The notes beneath the pieces are model-generated. The model was not told the DNA's origin. It searched no databases and was given only the letters and a program-made list of their open reading frames with translations. Positions 1 through 13,526 of a stretch of 64,000 bases of DNA are shown here, piece by piece. The stretch comes from Nicotiana tabacum (taxonomy: Eukaryota; Streptophyta; Magnoliopsida; Solanales; Solanaceae), in assembly GCF_000715075.1 (NCBI RefSeq), contig NC_134096.1, positions 120,092,698 through 120,156,697 on the forward strand, given 5' to 3'. The stretch's first letter is position 1. Every line of letters begins with the position of its first letter. The position numbers and the translations under genes were made by a program.

Positions 1-1775
1 CAATTACCAAACCAATTTCTCTCCTTTAATATTTTAACCTATCAAACCAATGAAGCAATATCAAACATATTGGAATTTCCAGTATCATTTCGCACGAGTT
101 ATGCCGAAGACGTACAGCTAGATCCAAAATACATATAAATATACTATGTGCACTGCCGAGGGTCGAACGACACGAACCACAGATGCATCTATTAACCTGC
201 CGAGGCGATCGGCCCGCTCCCATGAGAGTAGTGGAAATTTTTCCCGCTCGCGAAATATACTTGCGATGCGGTTGAACATAGATTTCTCAAGTTATTCCCC
301 AATTCTTTCCAAAACAAGAAAATCCAACTAGAAACTCTAAAAGTCATTGAAACCCTCAAATCTCAGCTCTATCTGAGGCAATTAGTAAGTATAATCAAAT
401 AGCGGTGTCAACAAAGCATGGTGTAAACCTAAAACTACCCGGACATAAGCAAAATTAGTAGCTGCGTACGCACTCTCATCACCTCATGCGTACGTAGCCC
501 CCACAAATAAAAGCACATATTAATTAAATTCACATATGGGGTTAATTCCCTCTTACAAGGTTAGAAAAGAGACTTACCCTGTCTCAAAGCCTACTTTCCG
601 GTCCAAGATTGTGCTCAAATCCTCAATTCAGTGCTAAACGACTCAAAACTAGTCAAATATTATATAAATCGATCAATACATGTTCAAAAGTTCAAATCCC
701 AACTATTAAAGGGATTACCCAACCCCCAAATGTAGGATTCCTAAAATTCACCCCGGACCCACGTGCCGGATTCCGAAAATTTTCAAAGAAAGTTGTTACC
801 CATAACCTCGCAAACTAAAACATATGTTTTTTACTAAATTCCATAACAAATTTTGTGGTTAAATCTCATATTTGTCAAAAATCTAGGTTTTCACCTAAAC
901 CCATGATTTTCAATAATTTTCATGTCATAATCTACCCATAAACTATGTATTTAACTCTCATTGTGTAGAAATTACTTACCTCAAAGTGCTAGGTGAAATC
1001 CCCTCTCTAAGAGCTCCAAGAATCGCCCAACAAGGAAAGAAAATGAGCCAAAAATGACTAAGTCCCGACATTAAATGAGTGTTCTCCCCAGCAGTATTTC
1101 CGCATCTGCGGTGCCTGGGACGCATTTGTGGCGTCGCTTCTGCGTACCACGGTCCGCTTCTACGGAAGAACCCAAAGCTGGCTAGGCTCGCTTCTGCGGA
1201 CGGACCCCCGCTTCTGCATCCATCCTGCCGCTCTTGCGGCTCAAGTCGCTTCTGCGATCACTGCCATCACACCCGCACTTTCGCAGGTGCGCTAACTCGT
1301 TCACTCTTGCGGTCTTGGGCAGCCTTGGCTAGTCCGCTTCTGCGGCTCATCTCTCGCACCTGCGAGCTCAAACTTGCGGCTGGCCAAGCGCAGGTGCAAT
1401 CACACCAGAAGCTAAAAGCTTCAACACTTGCCTTCAAGTCTAAACTTGATTTGAGTCTTGTCCGTTTAATGCCCGGGCCCCGCCCGAATGCACCAACAAG
1501 TTTGAAATCGTAAAATGAACTCGCTCAAACTCACAAAATGCACAAAATAACATCAAAACTAAGAATCACACCCCAGACCAATTGAATAAAAAATATGAAC
1601 TTCAAGTTCTTAAATTTTTCCCAACGCGCCGAAACGTGTTCCGATTTCAACCCGAACCCTTCCAAATCCCGAACTAACTATCCCCGCAAGTCATAAAACA
1701 GTAAAATCACGTACTGGGAGTCTTATTTAGGGGAACGGGGTTCTAAAAAGTAAAATGACTTGTTGGGTCGTTACA
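1..1775 (-). mobile_element. LTR fragment A (Ty3/gypsy, minus strand), cut by window edge
   Basis: The fragment ends in GGGTCGTTACA at 1775, the LTR terminus seen repeatedly in this window, and then continues directly into B's LTR at CTAGATGTG (same junction uninterrupted at 8765). Its right 1.7 kb is the reverse complement of the start of solo LTR F (55951 on), so A and F are the same LTR family. Inside it are the conserved block with TGCACTGCCGAGGGTCGAA (about 150), the palindrome arms at 461-498, two donor-like sites (973-981 and about 571-579, read on the minus strand) and a CG-rich module of repeated CGCACCTGCG and CGCTTCTGCGG words (about 1095-1400). Solo or full element cannot be told because the left end is outside. 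Open frames here are by-products of the CG-rich module. Confidence 0.8.
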
Positions 1776-1916
1776 CTAGATGTGCAAAGTGGTTACAAGG
1801 TTCTTCCACAAGATTTCCTTCATTCCATAACCCAATCTTTACCCATTTGAGCTCAACAATCTTCCCACGGACCTTATTGGTACATGCATAAATAAATAAT
1901 ACTCTCATACCCAAGA

Positions 1917-2490
<574 letters not shown>

Positions 2491-2804
2491 AAAGTTGGGG
2501 TTAAAACAAAGTTGGGGGGTTAAATGACTATTTTATAAATAGCCAACGGCTATTTTTGACAGCCCAACCGCTATATTTTTTAATTTTTTAATTTTCTTTT
2601 AAAAATATAGCCGTTGGGTCTGTTTGGCCCTCTAAGGGACCGGTCCGGTCCCGATCCCTGGCGGGCTAAATGGTCCCGGGCCTGGCGGGCTCAAAGCATA
2701 AGACCGACCCACGAGACCGGCCCAGGCCCACTAAAATCGGGCCAAACGGTCCTGGCCCGTTTGGCCCGCGGTCCCGGGCCTGGACCGGCCCACTTGCCAC
2801 CCTT
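2491..2804. mobile_element. hAT-like transposon end (one terminus only)
   Basis: The right end, read in reverse complement, begins TAAGGGTGGCAAGTGGGCCG, which resembles the GGGTGGCAA...GGGCCGG termini of plant hAT elements. Inside are GGCCC-rich subterminal repeats (about 2620-2800) and an inverted repeat whose arms CCCAACCGCTATATTTTTTA and TAAAAATATAGCCGTTGGG lie at about 2562-2618. No matching left terminus is seen, and about 65 bp of the host LTR is absent, so the other end was probably lost with flanking DNA. No transposase reading frame is present. Confidence 0.6.
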
Positions 2805-3584
2805 ACTCATAGATGAAGAACTTGTGAGATTTCCTTGTTGGATTTCAAAGTTTGGACAAGATCTTGATGAACAAAGCACTTGAGGTTCTTCCTCTCTCTA
2901 GAACACTCTCACTTCTCTCTAAAATCATCAGATAATAGCCCAAAAATAAGCCCCAAATGCTATTTATCAAAATGGAGTCGAGTTATAAAAATAGGAAAAT
3001 GGACCCTCCGAACTCAGGTCTACGGTCCTACAATGGACCGCACAATGGGTATGCGGGTCGTACAATGGACCGCAAAACTGATGCCCAGAACTGGGCTGCA
3101 CTGGTTAGGTCTGCGACCATTTTGCGGTCCGCAGACCACTTTTGCGGTTCGCATAATGATTCTGCGGTCGCATAATTAACCTTAGAATCACTTTCTGCCA
3201 ACCTTTGGTAATTTGGTCATAACTTCTTGTAGGAGTGTCCAAATGATGAACGATTTGAAGTGTTAGAAACTAGACTCGAAGATCTTTAATTAGATAGGTT
3301 GTTCATCACATAACTCATTATATATATGTATATATGCTCGTCCAAAGCTTGATCTTGTGCGTACTCATTTGTAAATTTAATCTATCATGTAATTCCAACT
3401 TGACTTAGACTTAGGGCTTTCCTTAGACCCCACATCACTTATAATATGCCTCGTACATTTATTATCATATCGAATTGATATCTATCATATTAATAGTCCT
3501 CGTCTGCATACAAAATAATATAATTAACACACATCAACTTTCTTAATAGCGCTTAAGTACTTCGAAATTTTCCGGGGTACTACA

Positions 3585-3600
3585 TTCTCCCCCACTTAAG
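3585..3600 (-). other. B polypurine tract (plus-strand DNA primer)
   Basis: On the minus strand this reads CTTAAGTGGGGGAGAA, directly before the 3' LTR (TGTAGTACCCC). Purine-rich sequence at this spot primes second-strand synthesis in LTR retrotransposons. Confidence 0.85.
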
Positions 3601-3999
3601 AACATTCGTCCTCGAATGTTTTACAAGTCACTTCTATGAATAGTGTTACCATCGTTTTACCTCCAACCATTATACATAGGCTTTTATGACTACATGGGTC
3701 TTATACTTCCTTTCTAAAATCTCAACTTACTTATGGCCCTTAAAATTTGTCTATCTTTACAAATTCTTAAATACATTGGCAGAGTTTCCCTTGTAACTGG
3801 GCCTATCCACCTGTCAGAGAATCACCAAAACCACTCCTAACAACACATCTACAACCCAACAAAGCACTGCATTATTAAAATGATATCTGGACATGAACTG
3901 CACATTTTTAAATCATAACACCTAGAAAGTACCTTTCAAATCAAAACCAATTGCTATACAATCAAGCGGAAATATTTTCTTTCCACAACACTTTTGGTC
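3601..3999 (-). other. B internal, 3' untranslated stretch
   Basis: Lies between the chromodomain remnant and the polypurine tract. It includes CATTCGAGGACGAATGTTC just before the tract on the minus strand, a segment commonly found at the 3' end of plant Ty3/gypsy elements. No coding signal is seen. Confidence 0.5.
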
Positions 4000-4290
4000 T
4001 TCAAGGTGACCTTCTCGACTTACAAACTTGGCCATAACACTTTAACGGAGGCAATCTCAACTCCCGAACTTATCGAACAAGGATGACAATTAAGTACCAT
4101 TAACTTCACCTTCACTAGCTTACACCGGAATGATAGACAAAGGATTTCCAACTACCATCTTAGGCATAAACACATGAAACATCGGGTACATAGAGGACAA
4201 TGATGGGGAAACATCATACTCATAGTTTGGCATATTTCCTTCAAGATTTCATAAGGCCTAATATGACTACACATACTTTACCTTTATTAA
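4000..4290 (-). pseudogene. pol: B integrase C-terminus (GPY) and chromodomain remnant
   Basis: Minus-strand translation gives a VGPYEILKEI segment (about 4250), then, after a frame change, residues like the family's HPVFHVSML and GNPLSIIPV (about 4150-4200), then EIASVKVLW followed by a stop and VEKVTL (about 4010-4060). The order GPY motif, hinge, then IASVKVLW is that of Tekay/Del chromoviruses, whose C-terminal chromodomain targets heterochromatin. Stops and frameshifts make it non-functional. Confidence 0.6.
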
Positions 4291-5340
4291 TAATTCACAT
4301 AGCATCCTCATGGAGAAAATATTGAGAATAACCCGTTCACTTTCTTCAACTCTAAATCTCTACGCCGAACAACCAAATTAAACCTTTGGCGGCCTCCAAC
4401 AATTAGTCAAAGATGTGCTAGCATGAATATGACCATAAAATTTCCTACCCAATATATTTGATCACGGGATGATGATTTTTCTTTGACATGTGACATATGG
4501 GAGGCATAATCGGAAGAATAAAGTCATTAGCGTCAGTTATTCTTGGAAGACTATGAGTCATGAAAAGGACAACAATAATTTTTTCATTCCATATGTGCCT
4601 TGTTCGGCAATAGTAAGCCTCAAGGAGAAATAGCCAAGTACGTGACACCAGTCGTCTCCTAGAGTGTAGGGAAAATCAGTCTAACTCGAAATGAGAATAT
4701 TTTGGCACCCTGAATGTGATATGGGTTTCAAAATACATGTAGTTGTATTACGCTCTTAACATTAATTATCACAAGGAATCTATGCCACAAGCCCATGAGG
4801 ATGAAAAAGAAATTGAACACTTGTGAGATTATTATCATTCTCATAGCTTAACCTTTGCCAATAGTTGATCCCATATGAGAGGACTAGATAAACAACGAAC
4901 TTGTCTTTCAATTCAATATGCTCTCATGTTACTAGATGGTGAAAAGGATTCATGATAATATTCACAAAGGAACAAAGTGATTATTCAAACCATAGGAGCG
5001 ACATACACCGTAGAGAAAAAGAGTGGCTCAAGAAGGATGTCAATACTAGGCTGCTTTACATTAGATTTGATACCACATAGGTAAATATTATGGTGGTGCG
5101 TGCATAGGCATAAATGAGCAGATGTTATCCATTTGAATCAAAACATTCTGTAAGAAATTCATCAGGTATAGCCCCTTGTTGAGAACTTAGGGAACCAGTG
5201 GGAAGTATTAACCTAGGGTTGTGACTCAATTCAAAGAAACCATTATAGAACTCAATTCCTCAAGAGGTTGTAAGTAAAATAATTGTGATAAAGAGGCTTC
5301 ACGAATGATACGTCTCGTTCAAAGAGTAGATACAGAGAAC
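4291..5340 (-). pseudogene. pol: B degenerate pol middle region
   Basis: About 1 kb where RT, RNase H and the integrase core (about 2.5 kb) should be. Only short scraps are readable, such as QGAKIFS near 4700 on the minus strand, which resembles the conserved RT segment [12 protein letters not shown] 67-codon open frame at 4445-4648 shows no recognised domain and I treat it as chance. Confidence 0.4.
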
Positions 5341-5460
5341 GACTCATAAAGTTGTTCCAGTTCTATCTCAACTTCTATAGCAACATAAGGAGTGACATAT
5401 GACAAAGTGGAACCGGGATCAATAAGAGCATACACATCATGAGATTGGACAGTCAATACA
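5341..5460 (-). pseudogene. pol: B aspartic protease active-site fragment
   Basis: Read on the minus strand this stretch gives about 40 uninterrupted codons including the motif ALIDPGSTLSYVTPYVA. D-(P/T)-G-S is the active-site loop of retropepsin-type proteases in Ty3/gypsy elements, here with the Pro variant common in plant chromoviruses. The frame breaks soon after. Its position between the gag zinc knuckles and the RT scraps is the expected order. Confidence 0.75.
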
Positions 5461-5901
5461 CCTGTAAACACATCTGGAGAAGCCTCTCACTTTTGACGCC
5501 TCCTCGTAGCATAAAACTTGCTGGGCCCTCCCGAGCTCTGAATACCACCCCTAGTTGCTCCACGCCCTACGGACGGTATAGTGTCTCTAGCTGGGGGAGG
5601 CGTTGTGGATGTAGTAGCTACATAACTAGATGGTTGTGTCGCACCCCTGCCCATGCTCTGGGTAAGAAGAACGACAATCTCTCTGAATGTGACCCCTCAT
5701 ACCACACTTGTAACATACATTAGTACCATAGTGACATACTCCTGGATGATATCTCCCACACTTCACACAACGGGGATGAGGTCCGTTAAACCGACTCACC
5801 CCACTGACCTGATATTTACCCTTTTTGCATACATCATAAGCATCCCCCTTATCCTTCCTCCAAGCTTCTAATGCGGGAGCAACAATTCCAATACCAGTTT
5901 G

Positions 5902-6258
5902 CTATGTGGGCCTTTGGAATTGCCCAGATCTACCACCCCTAACACGCTGCTGAGCATACTCACAACACGAAGCCAAATGTTCTTTCCCGCATATTGAGCA
6001 GACTGGGATGAGTGTACCCAACCTAGGGCATTTGTTCTTCTTGTGCCCCCTCTTTCCACAACCGTAACATATTTCAAGAGTTATCCAACATCTCCCCAAG
6101 TGACGCTTCTTGCAAACCAAACAATCCAGCTCATTAGTACCAACAACCCTTTTTTGTTTCTTAGATACACTCACCACACAATTCGGTGGTGCGGTGACAT
6201 TGGTAGGAACTAGCAACAAGTTTTTCCAATCCCTCCACGGATCGACGCATTCTCCCAA
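5902..6258 (-). pseudogene. gag: B gag C-terminal part with zinc knuckles
   Basis: A 118-codon frame carries three Cys/His clusters: CLVCKKRHLGRC, the canonical CX2CX4HX4C form CYGCGKRGHKKNKC, and CSICGKEHLASC. Knuckles of this type are the RNA-binding nucleocapsid part of gag. The capsid-type N-terminal half expected between here and the primer site is absent or unreadable (only about 270 bp remain), so gag is a fragment. The frame start is a chance internal Met. Confidence 0.7.
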
Positions 6259-6531
6259 CGAACTCTTGTGTAGTCTCCCCCAGATTCAATGGTGCGGTCA
6301 TTCCCTCCTCACTGCTTCGAACTCGTGGATTACTCATCTGGAAAATGAGATATGGTGAGGAAATTAGCTTCCTATCTTAAGCTCTATCGCACGATTTGGA
6401 GTATCAAAGAAGTGTGAAATTCCTAAATGTCCAAGTTGCCTCCCCATTATAGATGTGGTCGACAACTCACCGATAAGAAGGACTCTACTAGACATGGCTC
6501 CGAGACATCCTAGGACACTTTAAAACCTTAG

Positions 6532-6543
6532 GCTCTGATACCA
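6532..6543 (-). other. B primer binding site (initiator tRNA-Met)
   Basis: Minus strand TGGTATCAGAGC, complementary to the 3' end of plant initiator tRNA-Met, lies four bases inside the 5' LTR end (6548). This is where minus-strand DNA synthesis would start and it fixes the element's orientation. Confidence 0.9.
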
Positions 6544-6547
6544 AGTT

Positions 6548-9500
6548 TGTCACACCCCAAAATCGGGGAGCGCGACCCGCGCTCAACCGAGTGAACCCGA
6601 CCGAGCAAGCCTGTTAGATTACCTTCTACCCAAACTCATCCATGAATAAAGAGGAGGTCACTCTATTAATCAAACACTGAAAAGATTTTTATTAACAACT
6701 CCCATTTCATTTCCTTTAGATACTTCATTCATAATTCCCAAAATATTACAAGTTCATAGATATAATGAAAAACAAGATTGCCAAATACCAACATTTCTAG
6801 TTCAATTCCCCACATTAAACTCCACCCACAACCTGTCTACGGAGCCTCTAAGTACAACATGAGAGTAATATGAAAATGCCGGTAACAAGGCCCCGGCTAT
6901 ACCTCAAAACACAATGTACAACATCAAATGATATCACGCCCGAAATAAAGTAGGGCTCACCAAAACCTGCTGAATAGGGAGTAACTGCTAATGAGGACCA
7001 AAGTTGCCCGCTGATGAACCACCTGCATCCATTGAAGATGCAGCGCCCCCGGCAAAACGGACGTTAGTACATATGTAATAGTACTACTATGTAAAGCTAA
7101 CTGTCCTCTTTCAAAATACAATGCCCATATAAGAAAGGGAAAACCATAGAAACAACAAGTCACAATCAACAATATCCAAATGTCCAGTTAAAACATAACA
7201 ATTTTCAAAATACGAAATTAATATAAATTATTGGTTGGGAGATCATTAGCACTGATATACCACCGTGTTTGTAGCACGGAGTCCGATCACGCCCGATCGG
7301 CTAGGCCATCTCCCCACGAACAATGTGGATCGATATGTGATGCGAAATAAAAGTGTTACCAAGAGTAGTACCACCATATGCGCAACATGGCGTCCGATCT
7401 CCACCCGATCAGCTAGCCCGCCTTCCCACATATACCGTGTGGGTTGACTTTTCCAATCCACAATTATTACCAGTTTTATCCCAATTAAGGGGAATAATAT
7501 TAACCCATCAATCTCATCCCAAATAAGGGGAATAATTACAATCCACTCCTACACCGGCACGTGTAGTTTTAGGTGTGGGTTATTACAACCTACACTTCCT
7601 TGGTTTGCTAATGATACTTCCCAAAAATATTATTTTTGTTTTTGCACACAAAGGTAACATAGGTGCAAATGTATTTACCTCACCATCTTTCACATTGTAT
7701 GAATCTCCAATAGTATTTTCAACTAATAACAACAAGAATATTCCCTTGGCTCTTTTGGCCATTCACAAGATTCTTTATTCAAGGCACGATGGCCGTATTT
7801 GATATTCCACACTTTCATTTCTTCCATCTCATGTATCATCATCATAAATATTAATATATATAATATTCCAAAAATCACAACTTTAAGTTCATAAGAAATG
7901 AACAATTTAAGCACAATAGATTTCTTTCCAAGAATGGAGTAAAATGATTGGCAATCGATGCGCATGTTAAAATCATAAACAAGTAACACACCATTTATTC
8001 TTGAAATACTTTTTCCCAAAAAGGACAATACACAATTTCCACTCACGAATATGTAAGAACGCAAAACACATTGAAAATACTCACAAAGCATAGCATTAGT
8101 TAAAAAAGCCACATATGGGCATGACTTGAGTACATAAGCTTTTAGGCAAATTCTATTTTTGAAATAATTTTGGAATAGTTGAATCAAAGCTCATTTCATA
8201 ATATTTCTCACATCATCTTATTTCATTGGCACTATTAGCCACAAGTACAACTTTCATTCTTGGCACGCTGGCCACACTCTATATCCCCAGTTCACTTATT
8301 TCATTTTCAAGTATCTTTATAGATTATCAACAACAAGACATTTCCAATCAAGACTTTAGGTACACATATGAGCAATTAAGAGTCTTAGGATTTTTCACAA
8401 AATTTGGCATAATAGCCTTCGTTTGAAGCACGACTCAAATCCATAACATTTTTAATATGCAACCCATACTTTGAACATATATCTTTCGACATAAGGCTCA
8501 TTCGAAATAGTCAAGTTTATACGGGATAACCCGGAACATAGGAAGTAGGAACTTGATCCAACCATACTTGAAACTTACGGAAACATTAAGGAATTCGATT
8601 CTAAGAGAGTAGTTTAGACAACATGCCTCGCTTTGAGTTTTCCTTAAATTATTACAACGTTCCAAACATCCTAGCAATCCCAATCTATTTTGAGACATAA
8701 CAAAATTGAACACAAATTAGGAATACATTCATGGTTTCAACTCATTTGAGCATTTTATCAAATACTAGATGTGCAAATTGGTTACAAGGTTCTTCCACAA
8801 GATTTCTTTCATTCCATAACCCAATCTTTACCCATTTGAGCTCAACAATCTTCCCATAAACCTTATTGGTACATGCATGTATAAATAATACGCTCATACC
8901 CAAGAATCATACTCCTAATCAACCATATTCTACCTAAATTCGAAATTGAAAACTAGGGTATGGAACCTTACCTCTTAGATGAAGAACTTGTGAGATTTCC
9001 TTGTTGGATTTCAAAGCTTGGACAAGATCTTGATGAACAAAGCACTTGAGCTTAATCCTATCTCTAGAACACTCTCACTTCTCTCTAAAACCATCAGATA
9101 ATAGCCCCAAAATAAGCCCCAAATGCTATTTATCAAAATGAGGCCGGGTTATAAAAATAGGAAAATGGACCATCCGAACTCAGGTCTGCGGTCGCACAAT
9201 GGACCGCACAATGGGTATGCGGGTCGCACAATGGACCGCAAAATTGATGCCCAGAACTGGGCTGCACTAGTTAGGATTGCGACCATTTTGCGGTATGCAG
9301 ACCACTTTTGCGGTTCGCATAATGATTCTGCGGTCGCATAATTGACCGCAAAATCACTTTCTTCCAGCCTTTGGGAATTTGGTCATAACTTCTTGTAGGA
9401 GTGACCAAATGACGAACGATTTGAAGTGTTAGATACTAGACTCGAAGATCTTTAATTGGTTAGGTTGTTCATCACATAACTCATTATATATATGTATATA

Positions 9501-9751
9501 TGCTCGTCCAAAGTTTGATCTTGTGCGTACTCATTTGGAACTTTAGTCTATCATGTAATTTCCAACTTGACTTAGACTTAGGGCTCTCCTTAAACCCCAC
9601 ATCACTTATAGTATGCCTCGTACACTTATTATCATATCCAATTGATATCCATCATATTAATAGTCCTCGTCTGCACACAAAATAATATAATTAACACACA
9701 TCAACTTTCTTAATAGCGCTTAAGTACTTCAAAATTTTTTGGGGTGCTACA
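6548..9751 (-). repeat. B 5' LTR
   Basis: 3.2 kb running from TGTCACACCCC to GGGGTGCTACA. It holds a roughly duplicated segment with CCGATC...GATCGGCTAG words (about 7283-7310 and 7390-7425) and the GCGGTC/GACCGCA module (about 9185-9350). A 154-codon open frame at 7723-8187 (minus) has no recognised domain. The last 987 bp pair with the 3' LTR. Confidence 0.85.
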
Positions 9752-9941
9752 CATATCACGCCACCAATGCGCCAAAAAGCTACAACTCAAATAAGACCTA
9801 TAAGGAAGAACGAACTTTGGCAAAGAACTATATAGCCCGCGTAACGAATAAAATGGCCAAATAGATGCTATGAATCTACTTTAGAGAATGAGAAACAAGG
9901 CACACAAATAAGTATAAGAAACCGTACTCAACACCTCACTA

Positions 9942-10115
9942 TTGCGCCGTGCAACCCGATCCACACATGACACTTTTGCAGCGTGCAACCCAATCCAAAC
10001 ATGACGCTATTGTGGCATGCAACCCGATCCAAACAACATACCCATGGCGGCGTGCCACCCAATCCAAACAATATACCAGTGGCGGCATGCCACCCGATCC
10101 ACACATAACAATCAA
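9942..10115. repeat. Short tandem array, about 33-bp unit, in H
   Basis: About five units of the form GCGGCGTGCAACCCGATCC followed by A-rich AAACATGACAC sequence. The same array is at 37590-37730 in E, so it belongs to the family's internal region near its 3' end. Confidence 0.85.
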
Positions 10116-13100
10116 TAAGGAAACACCCATCAAGCCGGAATGCTTATACTTACAAAATGCCTGAATATCGACCACAAGAACGCTAAGTGCATAATATGAC
10201 CCTGGGGAGACGGATAGTTCCATACGCTACAAAAACCCAAACACGACTAAGGTGCAATAAATGACCTGCATCTCGAGAGCCATCTTGCTTGTATAACACC
10301 ACAAGCTACACGGGATCACAACACATATGTGAATGTCTCACAACCCACCTAGCACAATAGAGTATTACATGGAACAACTTACAACGGGAATACCATTCAA
10401 CAATCGAAGACTCCTACGTAAGCAATGATATGCCGAATGAACACATCCGACCTGACGCAGAGCACACATTCACATTAGACCCACCAACGGACCTCAAGCC
10501 GATTCTGATCATTCCATACTGGGCCAACAACCTTTCAAGGATCCACAATGGCCCTATACATGACACACACGAGTAGCCGTCCAATCCGGAACAAACTCCC
10601 ATAGTCCACAACCAAAGAAAGAGAGCAACTTTCAGGCATAAACTCTCACATACGTGATAGTACCAGAATCTCCATACTTGGTTTCTATCCTTAACAATCA
10701 AGTGACTAACATGTCACACTTATACAATTTTCCCGTAGGATACGCTCCCATGACCTTCCGCACCAGGTAGCAAGTCTGTACCTCTATACCACCAACCGTA
10801 CTAATTCTGCAAAGCAAATCACGAATCCGCAAATCAATACACAATACCTCTTCCACAGAACACCATTTTCAGGCGACACTAAGATAATGCCAGCTTACTC
10901 TACACATCTGAATTCTTCCCTGCTCATCCGAGCTCGTGACATTCTTATCAACACCAAGCCGCAACCTTGATCCTCAACTTCCAATTCATATGCCGCTCAC
11001 TGTACCTATCATGCCAATACGCGAGAGTACAAGAATTCATCATAACCCCTGAACTACTAGAAGAATAAATACTTCATTGTCTAGAAACCTATCACTTAAC
11101 TCATTTCAGAAGAACCATTGAAACACGCAACTGAATTCCCATAACTGTAGAAAATACAAACCTCAAGTCGTGGTCTAAACTGCCATAACTCTTCCGGGAT
11201 CCATTTACACAACAAGGCCATAGGAATCAAATACCTCCCAAATCAATCAAATTATGGTGCTGTCAAACCCGTACGTACAACTACAAACCACCTGTATAAC
11301 TTAATATGCTGAAGGAACTAATCATTGCCACAATCATGCTAATTCAAATCATTACTAACCAACCCAACTTCTTCCAATTTACTCTTGTCTTGCCTTAAAA
11401 ATAATAATAGATCCATTCAAAACATAACGAAACCCAACAACACTCATCCCTAATGACCCCATTCACGAGACCACATCGTCTCAATATCCATGAACTATCA
11501 CATACCCTCCTTATGCACACAATATCAGCTCCAACTGGTACACCCATTCTGAAAGATCCTCTAGACACTGCACTTTAATTCTTGAACCTACTAGAACCAT
11601 TGTTGAGAGTCACCCACTCTGACATGGTCTCGAATATAATCCAACTCCAATGCTCTGTTAGCTCATGAACACTCCCAAAAAAGCAACCAGATGAATTCTT
11701 TTCCTTATACATCACATCCACAAGAAGCATAAACTCTGAGTCTTCCTATAACCTACACATGAATCGATAAGGCGAAATATAGCACACATCCATCAAGTTA
11801 TTTGCTCGAGTTACACCTAGTGTTTTCTTTTCTTAACCATAAATAATCCACCAATGCATCGTTAACCAGAAACCGCACAAGCAGATAACCACGTGATCCA
11901 ATCGTAGGTGGTGGGCTCCCCCACTTAGCTCATCACATAATGTAGAACCCGGAAAGATTCCTCTTTCTCAATTACCATGATCTCGCACCGTCAACTCACC
12001 AAATTTCTCGTAGTCCCTTGTCAAACGTTTCATGAACATTCCGAATTATCAGCCACAATCGCATATTCAACCTTCTGCCGGGTAGTAAGTAGGACTCTTC
12101 ATAGAAACTTCATCAAAATCACGCAATCGCTAACCTGCTCACAGGAGATAACCCACCTGTGGAATTCCATAACGATATCTTTCAACGATGCTGCACTGGG
12201 TACAACTACTATGGAATCAGTAAACCCTCCTGAGTCCATGCTCGTCTATCGGCTGTACAAGTCTGTTCATTTCCCATTGACATCAACTGAAAGTCCGACA
12301 ATACATTCCAAACTCGAAGTCACGTCGTATCCCATAACTATGATCAAGCTCTTACACCCCTAAACACTCCAAGCAAACTTCCTTCCGTAATATTCAACCT
12401 ACCTCAGCACAATAGCCACTATTCTAAATAAAATCCGTAGACCTAGTCACTGTCCACCATGATCCCCAAATCACTTTAAATCTTCTCAAGGCATGTGGCT
12501 ATCCTACCACATAATCCATATGCTACTCTGCCACTCCCACTTCGGTTAAACCATCTCCTTTAAGCAACTTCTCGACCTCTGCTTTTCATACTAGACATGC
12601 TAGCAATTCTACCATCGCGAGACACCTCCCACCATGTACTTCCTCATCCTTTGCTTCCCAAATGCTGCCTCAAATCAAAATCCATCTCTGTAGCACCCGA
12701 ACTAATAAATTGCTACCAACTCTAAGCCTCTTCGAAGATCATCTTTCTCGAGCCATCAACATTAGAAAACTAATTCGATTCTGAAACTACTATACACCGC
12801 TATCTCTAACAACCGCTACTCAGGCACCATTTCACAACACCCTACCCTGAAGCCAATCAAAGAAGAATATAACACCTATGAACCTTAATGCATTCAAACA
12901 AGGATGACGACACCACATCACAAATGAGAATTCCACCACACTCGACAATATCAAGACTTGTTACTCCATCAACCAAAGCCTGAACATCCATAGTCCGATT
13001 GCGTTTCCTCCGTTGGAAATAAATGTCGAACCTTTAAACCATGCATTGAGAAATCCTCCTTTCGAGTCATTCACTGCCTCGACACATAAACAAGCACCCT

Positions 13101-13514
13101 AGTATTACACTAATACTGTGGGATAATAACGCATGAACATCATAAGAATCTGTGCATAGCCTCGAAACTATAGGAAATATAGATATTGAGCTGAAACGAC
13201 AGAACACCCTTCCGCAAGGTGATGATAATAGCCCACCTGAATATGCAGGGAGAAATATCCTGCACCACGTCTGTAGTACCACTACAACTCCTTGATGCCC
13301 AACTGATAACAAGCACTCCACGTCGCATAAGATTGAGTAGGAAGGAAATGAAGGCATAAGCTTCAATGGAATCAAATCGCACGATGAGGAATCAAGAATG
13401 GAAGTGCTCCTAAATGCCCTGTAGCCTCTCGAAGATAAGTACACACGTTTCCGTACTGATCTGCAAGACTCTACTAGACTTGCTCATGACTCGTGAGACC
13501 CAAATGAACCTAGA

Positions 13515-13526
13515 GCTCTGATATCA
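13515..13526 (-). other. H primer binding site (initiator tRNA-Met, one mismatch)
   Basis: Minus strand TGATATCAGAGC, one transition from TGGTATCAGAGC, three bases inside the LTR at 13530. The adjoining leader (about 13425-13514) matches the leaders of E (52828-52921) and G (48225-48317). Confidence 0.85.

Noticed and set aside
1079..1513. 144-codon plus-strand frame, Cys/Arg/Leu-rich
   Set aside because: It covers the CG-rich module of LTR A, where stop codons are rare; no domain, no start context, and it lies antisense to the element.
7723..8187. 154-codon minus-strand frame in B's 5' LTR
   Set aside because: The longest unexplained frame in that LTR, but with no recognised domain; the corresponding part of the 3' LTR is outside the window, so conservation cannot be tested.
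11977..12363. 128-codon plus-strand frame in H
   Set aside because: The collinear stretch in E (51606-51845) is related but interrupted and shifted, so there is no sign that the protein is kept.
13515..13526. Part of a tRNA gene at the sequences complementary to tRNA-Met
   Set aside because: Only the 12-base primer complement is present, always beside an LTR; no cloverleaf can be drawn.
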